Positions 8,561 to 15,539 of a DNA stretch of 56,874 nucleotides are shown here, one piece after another (position 1 is the first letter of the stretch; each line of letters begins with the position of its first letter). The stretch comes from CAYRUP01 sp964578975 (GTDB lineage Bacteria; Pseudomonadota; Gammaproteobacteria; DSM-16500). Under the pieces are notes generated by a model that had not been told where the DNA came from, ran no database searches, and saw nothing but the letters and a program-made list of their open reading frames with translations. Location: assembly GCA_964578975.1 (NCBI GenBank), contig CAZOFA010000002.1, positions 1 to 56,874 on the forward strand. Direction: 5' to 3'. The position numbers and the translations under genes were made by a program.

Positions 8561-9712
8561 TGTGCTTTGTGAACTCTTTACGTTTGAGACGTTCGAAATA
8601 GAATCTGCTGGCTTTTGTTCACTGGGCTTCAGGCGAAATAATACGCCCATCATTATTTTCCGGGCGAATTTTTCTTTTTTCTCAGCGGTTTCCCCTGTCA
8701 CTTGCGCGCGAAGTTCTAGCGCAATTTTTTTCTCAGCGTCAAAGCGTTCTTGATTATTATCGACACTCGCTATGTTTGCTTTCAAGTATGCAAGACGTGC
8801 TTTGCCTTTAGTAATATACGGTTCTTTATATTGACCGCGGTCTAATGCCGCATCAGCAATGGCCATATAAATCATAGCGTCTTGCAATCGTTTTTCTTTT
8901 TGAACGGGATCAGATTCGAGCGCAGCTAATTTAATATTTACGTCACATCGATAATAGGGTGTGACAAACAAAAGTTTTTGTGCGGCTTGAGGATAAAATT
9001 GACTAAGAATATCTTCTGCTTGCAGTAAATATGCTTGATTATTCACTTTGCTTAACATGATCGCGAAATTATTTGCAATCACATTATTTTCAGGCCAAGC
9101 ACGAAATGCTGTTTCACATAATTTTACCGCTTGATCTGGATTGTTTTTATCAGTTTTCGCTTTAACTTTTGCTAGAATAAAGTTGATCGGTGCTCGTACT
9201 GCAGATTCGGTTCTGGAAAATTGATGGCATTGCTTGAGATTGGTTTCTGACAAAACAAACTCCGCAAAGCGCTCTGCCTCCTGCATTTTATTTTGTTCTA
9301 GAAAAGATGAAATGCAATTGGTCCATAAACATAATGCTGCTTTTACTGGCATTATACTCCACATGGAAAGTTCAGTGAAATAAATGCATTGAGCTTGCTG
9401 ATGGTCTTTATGAAATTTTTGTAACACAAGTGCTTTTAAATTTTGTGTAGCAGCTTTCAATTCATAGGCGTCGTTGGGGATTGTTGAACTATATTCATCA
9501 AGTTGAGCAATGAGCGGTGATTCTTGTGCTGGATAATTTACTTGATTTGCCGAGCTCAATCCTTGTTTATAAGCTAACAACAATGCAAAATATTTTTTAT
9601 TCGCGTCAGGCGTCGCATTCTCTATGGCGTCTTCAATCGGTTTTGATTCCATCGTCCAGATTTCTAAATGCGACATGGGCGTGGGCGCGACCAGTGGTTG
9701 CCGTAATGACAT
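8540..9712 (-). CDS. Unknown helical protein, TPR-like
   Basis: 390 residues, no signal peptide or membrane segment, not recognised as a named family. Much of it reads as successive amphipathic helix pairs (for example AERFAEFVLSETN, AVKLCETAFRAWPENN, AEDILSQFYPQAAQKLL), which suggests a TPR-type superhelical scaffold. The C-terminal 40 residues are Ser/Lys-rich and probably disordered. Start ATG with GAGG upstream. The stop codon lies within a short dispersed repeat, so the C-terminus may have been altered by repeat insertion. It occupies the position after rarA where E. coli carries serS. Expression may include the CvpA-like gene upstream (23-base gap). Scaffold or effector-like role is only a guess. 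Confidence 0.7.
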   Translation of the reverse strand: MSLRQPLVAPTPMSHLEIWTMESKPIEDAIENATPDANKKYFALLLAYKQGLSSANQVNYPAQESPLIAQLDEYSSTIPNDAYELKAATQNLKALVLQKFHKDHQQAQCIYFTELSMWSIMPVKAALCLWTNCISSFLEQNKMQEAERFAEFVLSETNLKQCHQFSRTESAVRAPINFILAKVKAKTDKNNPDQAVKLCETAFRAWPENNVIANNFAIMLSKVNNQAYLLQAEDILSQFYPQAAQKLLFVTPYYRCDVNIKLAALESDPVQKEKRLQDAMIYMAIADAALDRGQYKEPYITKGKARLAYLKANIASVDNNQERFDAEKKIALELRAQVTGETAEKKEKFARKIMMGVLFRLKPSEQKPADSISNVSNVKSSQSTLLSSRT

Positions 9713-9735
9713 GATGTGACCTCGTTTTTATAGTT

Positions 9736-10368
9736 TTATTTCGGATTCATTAACTGATTTAATATCGGCTCTGGATTATAAAGATTTTTATCTTGTAATA
9801 TCTCTTTATATCTTTCCGGTGCGCGGTTATTGATTAATGTGTCTAATGTCTGTGCCGGTTTGGCGAGCGCATGCATAAATACTGAAGCCGGGATTTTTCC
9901 TTCAAACAGATGATTCATCATCACGATAAAAAGCATTATCAGTACACAGCCACGTAAAGTGCCGAGCGCGGCACCCAGTTTGCGATTAATCATCGTCACA
10001 CTAAAACCAAACGCTTCAACCGCATTGGTATACGCTAATACGGCTTCGCAGAAACTATATGCGCCGACAAAACAAATCAGTAAACTGAGACAATACTCCA
10101 AGTGATAAAGCATTTCTGACGTGAGTGGCGGCATATCAAGTGAAATCATAAAATTTTGCACGATTTTCGACGAAAGCACATCGCTGATTAAAGGTGAGCT
10201 ATTCATCCAATTGGTGAGGGTGATGGTAAATTTGATGGTAATAATGAGAGCGACAAATAAAGAGATCATGGAAATCGTTTCTCTTAATCCCCCGCGCGAC
10301 ATGCCAAGAAGTATATTCATGACAAGTACTAAAAAAATAAAGAAATCTATGCCACTCCAACTACTCAT
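9736..10368 (-). CDS. CvpA family inner-membrane protein (paralogue 1)
   Basis: 210 residues with four predicted membrane helices and the family pattern at the N-terminus: an Asp in the first helix, then SRGGLRET at the end of it (GMSRGGLRE). CvpA-type proteins are linked to colicin V production and envelope stress tolerance; biochemical activity is unknown. Compared with typical CvpA (about 160-170 residues) it has a C-terminal extension of about 40 residues that is soluble and Asn/Pro-rich. A second paralogue lies at 54927-55562. It is not next to purF, the usual partner. Upstream is the PiT gene on the same strand (48-base gap). Confidence 0.85.
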   Translation of the reverse strand: MSSWSGIDFFIFLVLVMNILLGMSRGGLRETISMISLFVALIITIKFTITLTNWMNSSPLISDVLSSKIVQNFMISLDMPPLTSEMLYHLEYCLSLLICFVGAYSFCEAVLAYTNAVEAFGFSVTMINRKLGAALGTLRGCVLIMLFIVMMNHLFEGKIPASVFMHALAKPAQTLDTLINNRAPERYKEILQDKNLYNPEPILNQLMNPK

Positions 10369-10416
10369 GATTAATATGCCTCTATGTCATGAAACGGTAG
10401 AACAATAATAAGAGAT

Positions 10417-11400
10417 TCAACTAAACAAAACAATCCATACCATAGCCGCCACCAGGCCTGCGGCAGGCAGTGTAAAAATCCATGCCCAAACGATATTACG
10501 CGCCACACCCCAGCGTACGGCATTCATCGTTTGTAACGAGCCAACCCCTACGATGGCGCCTGTGACCGTATGCGTTGTTGAAACGGGTATGCCTAATAAG
10601 GTGGCTAAAAACAAGGTAATTGCACTCCCTGATTCCGCACAAAAACCGCCGACGGGTTTGAGTTTCGTGATTCTCATTCCCATGGTTTTTACAATGCGCC
10701 AACCGCCAAAAAAGGTGCCAAGCGCGATGACAAAATTACAACTCACGATCACCCACAGTGGTACATAAAAATGTTCGCCGAGAGCGCCGGTGGAAAATAA
10801 AACGATCGCAATAATGCCCATGGTTTTTTGCGCATCATTGCCGCCATGCCCCAAACTGATAAAGGCGGAAGAAATCAATTGTAGTTTGCGAAACAGACCA
10901 TCGATGCGACGTGGTGTAAAATCAAAGAAAAATCGTGCGGTTAAAAACATCAATAATAAACTAATGATGTAACCCAAGAGCGGCGAAATCACAATGGCCG
11001 CAAGCACTTTGGTAATGCCCAGAATTTTTAGTGAACCGAAACCGGCTTTTGCCAGCGCTGCCCCTAACAATCCACCAATTAATGCATGCGAAGAACTCGA
11101 GGGCAAACCAAAATACCAAGTAAAAAGATTCCAAAAAATCGCACCGATGAGTGCTGCAAGAATCATGTTAACGTTCACCACCGAGGGATCGATTAAGCCG
11201 GTGCCAATGGTATTTGCGACTTTCAAACCAAAAAATAAAAAAGCAATAAAATTAAAAAATGCAGCCCAGAGCACCGCCCATTGTGGTTTTAATACGCGCG
11301 TGGAAACGATGGTGGCAATAGAGTTTGCGGCATCATGAAAGCCATTTAAAAAATCAAACGCGAGAGCAACGATGATGGTGATGATCACGAGGGTCATCAT
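10417..11400 (-). CDS. Inorganic phosphate transporter, PiT family
   Basis: Low-affinity phosphate permease of the PiT/SLC20 family, inner membrane. 327 residues, the short bacterial form with about ten membrane helices and no large cytosolic loop. Both inverted-repeat signatures are present: GFHDAANSIATIVSTR near residue 20-35 and the second with PVSTTHTVTGAIVGVG near residue 270. Its stop lies leftward; it starts 1 base after the stop of the PhoU-like gene, so the two are translationally coupled. Two ATGs occur in tandem at the start; either could be used. Confidence 0.93.
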   Translation of the reverse strand: MMTLVIITIIVALAFDFLNGFHDAANSIATIVSTRVLKPQWAVLWAAFFNFIAFLFFGLKVANTIGTGLIDPSVVNVNMILAALIGAIFWNLFTWYFGLPSSSSHALIGGLLGAALAKAGFGSLKILGITKVLAAIVISPLLGYIISLLLMFLTARFFFDFTPRRIDGLFRKLQLISSAFISLGHGGNDAQKTMGIIAIVLFSTGALGEHFYVPLWVIVSCNFVIALGTFFGGWRIVKTMGMRITKLKPVGGFCAESGSAITLFLATLLGIPVSTTHTVTGAIVGVGSLQTMNAVRWGVARNIVWAWIFTLPAAGLVAAMVWIVLFS

Positions 11401-11401
11401 G

Positions 11402-12028
11402 TTAGGAGTACTCGAGCACGATGCCTTTAACCATATTCCCTACATCTTGGCAACGGTTGATGACTAATTTGGTTTGTGCGTAAATTTCTTTTAATTTAAA
11501 AAAATGTTTGAAATCTTTTTCATTCAAAAATAATTGTCTTTCGCCCGCGAGCACAACTTGGTGTGCTTCACTTTCAATATGATCAATGCCCTCGCACGCT
11601 TTTAAAATTTCATCCGATTTTTTGAGAGAATGTAAGCGATAAATCGCTCGATTTAATAAAATGCAGGCTTGCATGCTGAGCTCCGCTAAGCGAATAATTT
11701 CGTCAGGAACTTTATTCAAATGATAAAATGGAAAACGTTGTGCGCAACGATTAATTAAATCGAGAATGTCATCTAGTCCACTTGTTAATGCATGAATATC
11801 GTAACGATCAAATGGCGTGATAAACGTTTTATGCAACAATTCAAAAGTATGATGAGTGATTTGATCGGCTTCATGTTCATAAGCGGCAATGGAATCCACA
11901 TATTTTTGTTGATCTTCAAGATTATGCAGCATGGTGTGAAATTCGGTGGTGGCAGTGACGAGTGTGTCTGCCGTTTTTTGAAATAATTTAAAAAAGCCTT
12001 CTTGACGGGGCAAAAATCTTTTTAGCAT
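11402..12028 (-). CDS. PhoU-like DUF47 protein, partner of PiT transporter
   Basis: 208 residues, all-helical, DUF47/TIGR00153 family. The two PhoU-like helical bundles show the conserved acidic/His motifs EHEADQITH and DHIESEAHQV, which bind metal clusters in this superfamily. DUF47 proteins are almost always encoded directly before a PiT permease and are thought to gate it; here the stop is 1 base from the PiT start. Start ATG with GAGG upstream. Cytosolic, no membrane segments. Confidence 0.92.
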   Translation of the reverse strand: MLKRFLPRQEGFFKLFQKTADTLVTATTEFHTMLHNLEDQQKYVDSIAAYEHEADQITHHTFELLHKTFITPFDRYDIHALTSGLDDILDLINRCAQRFPFYHLNKVPDEIIRLAELSMQACILLNRAIYRLHSLKKSDEILKACEGIDHIESEAHQVVLAGERQLFLNEKDFKHFFKLKEIYAQTKLVINRCQDVGNMVKGIVLEYS

Positions 12029-12063
12029 AAGAATTTTTCCTCAGCTTCTGTGCGCGTAGAGTA

Positions 12064-12972
12064 TCACAACTCATACATAGCAGCTAATTTTTTTCTCTGT
12101 TGCATCGTCACTAAAATCAGGGCCATTAAAATGAGGAGAACGGCACTACTGGTCCAAGCATTTAATTTTTCTTGAAAAATTAAATATCCCCACATTAATC
12201 CGGTCAGCGAAACAATCGTATCGACCAAGCTATAGTAAACAGGTCCAGCAATTTTAATTAATTGGAAAAATAAAATATAACCCATACTGGATAAAAGAAT
12301 TTCCAATAAAATAACCCAGTCAGCGGTGGTGAAGGGTAGATGCGGTAAATAAAAACTATGGGTTGATAAAACAAAGGGGAATAAGATCAGGCTGGAACAA
12401 ATTAACGTGCCCGCAGAAACAGAAATGGAATTTGAATTCAGTGGGCGAAATCGTGCGATATAAACGGCGCAAAATGCGAAGGATAACGGCGTTAATAACA
12501 CCATAAAAACCCAAGGAATCATGGCTTCTGAGGGTAGGCTCGCTTTGGGTAAGACAATGAGACTTAATCCGAGCAGGGCGGTCGCAATGCCCATCAGCCT
12601 GGTCCAATTAAATGTTTCGACGCGTGCCATTAAGGCGAGCGGGTATGCAATAATGGGGACAATATTCACGATCACGCTCAACAACCCTGCCGGTAAATGA
12701 GGTGAGGCAAAATACATATTGGTATTGGGAATCACAATCCCGGTCAATCCGCAAATCAAATAATAACGTAAATAAGGGGTGGATATTTTCAAGGGGGGAT
12801 TATTTCGAGTGGTGATGAGGGTAAGAAAAATAGCCGGTCCCAGTGATTGCCAAAAGCTATATCCTAAAGGTGGGACGCCATTTGTCATCGCAAAACGTGC
12901 GATGGAGTAACCCGTGCCCCAAATAAAACCGAGTAGTAGTAATAAAGTGAGTGATAGCGTTGTATTTCGCAT
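12064..12972 (-). CDS. EamA/DMT-family transporter
   Basis: 302 residues with ten hydrophobic helices arranged as two EamA repeats, the drug/metabolite transporter fold (N-terminal LLLLGFIWGTGYSIARFAM is typical). Substrate cannot be told from sequence. Start ATG at 12972 is oddly preceded on its own strand by an anti-Shine-Dalgarno string (CACCTCCT), because a perfect ribosome-binding site lies on the opposite strand there; translation may be weak or leaderless. Probably its own transcription unit upstream of the DUF47/PiT pair, separated from it by 35 bases. Confidence 0.88.
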   Translation of the reverse strand: MRNTTLSLTLLLLLGFIWGTGYSIARFAMTNGVPPLGYSFWQSLGPAIFLTLITTRNNPPLKISTPYLRYYLICGLTGIVIPNTNMYFASPHLPAGLLSVIVNIVPIIAYPLALMARVETFNWTRLMGIATALLGLSLIVLPKASLPSEAMIPWVFMVLLTPLSFAFCAVYIARFRPLNSNSISVSAGTLICSSLILFPFVLSTHSFYLPHLPFTTADWVILLEILLSSMGYILFFQLIKIAGPVYYSLVDTIVSLTGLMWGYLIFQEKLNAWTSSAVLLILMALILVTMQQRKKLAAMYEL

Positions 12973-12999
12973 AGGAGGTGAATGCTAGCATAAAAGTGT

Positions 13000-13028
13000 T
13001 TGAGCGTAATCTGCAATGTGATTATTCT
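13000..13028 (+). promoter_or_regulatory. Candidate sigma-70 promoter of the BON-domain gene
   Basis: TTGAGC (13000-13005), 17-base spacer, TATTCT (13023-13028), each 4 of 6 to consensus. Lies 20 bases before the ribosome-binding site GGAG (13038-13041) of the next gene. Confidence 0.45.
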
Positions 13029-13048
13029 ATTCGTTTTGGAGTTTAATT

Positions 13049-13459
13049 ATGAACTATAAAATCATACCGCTCACGGTGATGGCTTTGATAATAGCGGTCA
13101 CAGCGTCACGTGCTTGGGCAATCTCAATGGGAAGTGTGTCCGATGCAATTTCACATTCAACTTCTCCCACAACTGATCATGTTCAAACAAAAGTTTCAAC
13201 ACCAACACTCAAAACAAATAAATCACTGCCAAACCCTGCTTTATTTGTTGAAGATGCAGCGATGACGGCTTATATCCATTCGGAGTTGTTATTTAAAAAA
13301 GATATTCCGAGTGTTGATATCACGACGAACAATGCAGTGGTGACGATTAGCGGACTGGTGAATACCAAAGAGCAGGTGGCTCAATTAGTGAAGATTGCGT
13401 CGGCGGTGCAAGGAGTAAAGGGAGTTAATACGGATCATCTTATGATTCGTGAAAACTGA
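13049..13459 (+). CDS. Periplasmic BON-domain protein
   Basis: 136 residues. Signal peptide with cleavage after residues AWA (about position 24), a Ser/Thr/Pro-rich linker to about residue 65, then one BON domain (about 72-133) with the glycine pattern TNNAVVTISGLV and VQGVKGVNTD. BON domains (OsmY, DolP) bind phospholipid or act in envelope maintenance. Most family members in gammaproteobacteria carry two copies; this one has one. ATG with GGAG 7 bases upstream. Monocistronic by layout; downstream there is a GC-rich repetitive stretch. Confidence 0.88.
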   Translation: MNYKIIPLTVMALIIAVTASRAWAISMGSVSDAISHSTSPTTDHVQTKVSTPTLKTNKSLPNPALFVEDAAMTAYIHSELLFKKDIPSVDITTNNAVVTISGLVNTKEQVAQLVKIASAVQGVKGVNTDHLMIREN

Positions 13460-13467
13460 TTTTTCGT

Positions 13468-13528
13468 ACCCGTGCCCGTGTGCGTGCCCGCGCCCGTCTT
13501 TTCTTTGTTAAAAACGGGCACGCTCACG
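13468..13528. repeat. GTGCCCG short tandem repeats with imperfect inverted repeat
   Basis: CGTGCCCG-type units repeat between 13468 and 13496, and 13477-13490 pairs with 13515-13528 (13 of 14 positions). It lies between the convergent ends of the BON gene and the GspB-like gene. No T-tract follows either arm, so I do not call it an intrinsic terminator. Confidence 0.55.
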
Positions 13529-13534
13529 AAAACT

Positions 13535-13957
13535 TTATAAACCCATGGTCTGTTGCGACAAAATAAATTTTTGATGTTCATTGCGAACTGTTACATCATT
13601 CAAATCAATCTGCACAATTTGCATGCCATCCAGATTATCGCCTAGATGGTAGTAGTGATGATTAATCAAAGCAATTTTGTCATTATCTGCAAGAAAAACG
13701 CCGGTGACTTTATGTTTATTTTGATAATCGGCTTCATTAATTAATTTGAGTGTGATCGGCGGTGCAATCTTTGTCGCGAAGAATGGTGTTGAAAAATATT
13801 TTTTAACTTTAGGAAAATAAACGACACTGGTATAAATTAATAAAATAAAAACCAATAGCCATAAAGCAACATCAAACCAGGGGAAAGAGCGAATCACGGG
13901 TCTAGCAAATGTGTCTTTGCTCGAACCTTTTTTATGTGCTTGATAAATGATGCTCAC
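13535..13957 (-). CDS. GspB-like membrane protein, partner of the ExeA-like ATPase
   Basis: 140 residues: short cytosolic N-terminus, one membrane helix (about residues 30-48), and a periplasmic domain whose C-terminal part resembles the type II secretion protein B domain (ADNDKIALINHHYYHLGD, then GMQIVQIDLNDVTVRN). I place the start at the GTG at 13957, 9 bases after AAAGAGG; a longer frame from 13999 would overlap the ATPase by 68 bases. With this start the overlap is 26 bases, still indicating coupling. GspA/GspB pairs help insert secretins through peptidoglycan in Aeromonas and Vibrio. Here the likely client would be the PilQ secretin encoded nearby, as no other secretin gene is in the window. 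Confidence 0.75.
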   Translation of the reverse strand: MSIIYQAHKKGSSKDTFARPVIRSFPWFDVALWLLVFILLIYTSVVYFPKVKKYFSTPFFATKIAPPITLKLINEADYQNKHKVTGVFLADNDKIALINHHYYHLGDNLDGMQIVQIDLNDVTVRNEHQKFILSQQTMGL

Positions 13958-14771
13958 AATACATGACCTCTTTAGCGCAGTTTGCAATAATGGCTTCATT
14001 GATAAAACGTGTTTCAGTAATAAATCCCGCTAATAAAGCGCGATCACATAAAATATTAATGGTGCGCGGAGAACCTTTCGTGAAGTGATAAATACTTTCA
14101 ATGGCGGAGTCGGTAAAACTAACACTGCCAAGGTACTCCGGATTGATCATGGCTTTTTTTAAACGGTGGTTGATGTAATTGTTAATATCATGTTTTTCCA
14201 ATGGCTTTATCTGATAATGCACCGCAATACGTTGGCGTAATTGACGTAATTCAGTCAATTGAAGTTTTTCATTTAATTCAGGCTGACCGACTAAAATAAT
14301 TTGTAATAATTTTTCTTTTTCAGTTTCAAAATTAGTTAACAAACGAATTTGCTCAAGTTGTTCGATCGTGAGGTGTTGCGCTTCATCAATGATTAATACG
14401 ACGGTTACATTTTTTTTGTTTGCTTTAATTAAAAATCGATGGAGTGAACGCATTAAGCCAATTTTATCTTTCCATTTTGTGCGGATACCAAAATCGCGAC
14501 AAACTATAGTTAAAAATTCGAGTTCGGTTAAATTGGGATTGAAGATGTTGCAGATTTTTATTTTTTTGTGTGCTTGATGAATCAACTTACGGCATAAAGT
14601 TGTTTTACCTGTTCCCACTTCGCCGGTAATCACGAGTATGCCTTTACGTTGTTCTATCCCATAGACCAAATGCGTGATTGCTTCAAGATGACCTTGGCTT
14701 GAAAAAAAGAATTCAGGATCGGCAGTGACGTTAAATGGGTTTTCCTTTAATTTATAAAACGTCTGATACAT
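13932..14771 (-). CDS. ExeA/GspA-like AAA ATPase
   Basis: 279 residues. N-terminus MYQTFYKLKENPFNVTADPE is the hallmark of the ExeA/GspA group. Walker A GEVGTGKT at residues 50-57, Walker B VVLIIDEAQHL at about 118-128, then the winged C-terminal part (GSPRTINILCDRALL). Full-length ExeA continues with a membrane helix and peptidoglycan-binding domain; both are absent here and only the ATPase remains. Start ATG at 14771 has AAGGGA upstream; an ATG at 14792 has none. An inverted repeat (14783-14811) lies in the leader. Overlaps the GspB-like gene by 26 bases. Such ATPases also occur as MSHA MshM and as transposon TniB-like proteins, but the partner gene favours the secretion role. Confidence 0.85.
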   Translation of the reverse strand: MYQTFYKLKENPFNVTADPEFFFSSQGHLEAITHLVYGIEQRKGILVITGEVGTGKTTLCRKLIHQAHKKIKICNIFNPNLTELEFLTIVCRDFGIRTKWKDKIGLMRSLHRFLIKANKKNVTVVLIIDEAQHLTIEQLEQIRLLTNFETEKEKLLQIILVGQPELNEKLQLTELRQLRQRIAVHYQIKPLEKHDINNYINHRLKKAMINPEYLGSVSFTDSAIESIYHFTKGSPRTINILCDRALLAGFITETRFINEAIIANCAKEVMYCEHHLSST

Positions 14772-14782
14772 AGATTCCCTTC

Positions 14783-14811
14783 TGGTATACATTGTTTAAA
14801 TTAGTATACCA
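14783..14811. promoter_or_regulatory. Inverted repeat in leader of the ExeA-like gene
   Basis: TGGTATAC (14783-14790), 13-base AT-rich spacer, GTATACCA (14804-14811), perfect 8-bp arms. It starts 12 bases before the ATG, immediately 5' of the ribosome-binding site, so it could be an operator or an mRNA hairpin. Confidence 0.4.
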
Positions 14812-14941
14812 TCTCATAAACCGAAGCGACACTGCTTCCCATTTCATTGATAATATTATACTTTTTTGATCCAACGACTCCCTCCAAAAAATGTTAAAAT
14901 GATTCATTAGTGCATTCTGGCTATCAGAAGGACATGGCCTT

Positions 14942-15529
14942 ATGATTGATAGCAAAGAAAAATTTGCGCAACCTATTGAAACGGCTCGAGTTCTTATCGC
15001 AGACGATGATCCTCCCACGCGCATTTTATTACGCACAGCGATTACGCAATGGGGCTACCACGTGTCGGAAGCCTCCGATGGCGAAGAGGCCTGGAAGGTC
15101 CTGCAATCGACTGAAGCCCCCCAGCTATTGATTGTGGATTGGTTGATGCCCCTGTTGGACGGTATTGGGTTATGCGAACGCGTGCGTGAAAAATTAAATT
15201 ATCATCCCTATATCATTTTGCTCACCCAAGTGGCAGGCACGGCCAATATCATCATTGGACTTGAAGCCGGTGCCGATGAATTTTTATCGAAACCTTTTAA
15301 CATGGCTGAATTACGTAGTCGATTGTCGGTTGGTTCGAGAATTGTACGTTATCAACTCGAGCTTGCAGAGCATAATAAAAAAATGAAAGAAAATATGTCG
15401 AGCTTAAACTTATTATCAACATCGGTTTCAGACTTAACCAAAAAATTAAAAGACAAAACATCCACTGAAATCAATCAAGATTTAGAAAAAATCAATCAAC
15501 TTATTCAAAAAACACAATCAAATTTATAA
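14942..15529 (+). CDS. Response regulator, receiver domain plus coiled coil
   Basis: 195 residues. Receiver domain about 16-130 with acidic pocket Asp21-Asp23, phospho-acceptor Asp66 (IVDWLMP) and conserved Lys in LSKPF. No DNA-binding or enzymatic output domain; the remainder (about 135-190) is a Lys/Glu-rich coiled coil, so output is probably through protein contact. AAGGA lies upstream of the ATG. Ten bases separate it from the giant hybrid kinase, whose C-terminal HPt domain is an obvious phosphodonor. Divergent from the GspA/GspB-like pair. Confidence 0.9.
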   Translation: MIDSKEKFAQPIETARVLIADDDPPTRILLRTAITQWGYHVSEASDGEEAWKVLQSTEAPQLLIVDWLMPLLDGIGLCERVREKLNYHPYIILLTQVAGTANIIIGLEAGADEFLSKPFNMAELRSRLSVGSRIVRYQLELAEHNKKMKENMSSLNLLSTSVSDLTKKLKDKTSTEINQDLEKINQLIQKTQSNL

Positions 15530-15539
15530 CGGTCAGACT

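Noticed and set aside
13468..13528. GC-rich inverted repeat as an intrinsic terminator
   Set aside because: Neither strand has a T-tract after the stem; it looks like a local tandem repeat.
13958..13999. Longer start of the GspB-like gene at 13999
   Set aside because: Would overlap the ATPase by 68 bases and lacks a ribosome-binding site; GTG 13957 has AAAGAGG at nine bases.
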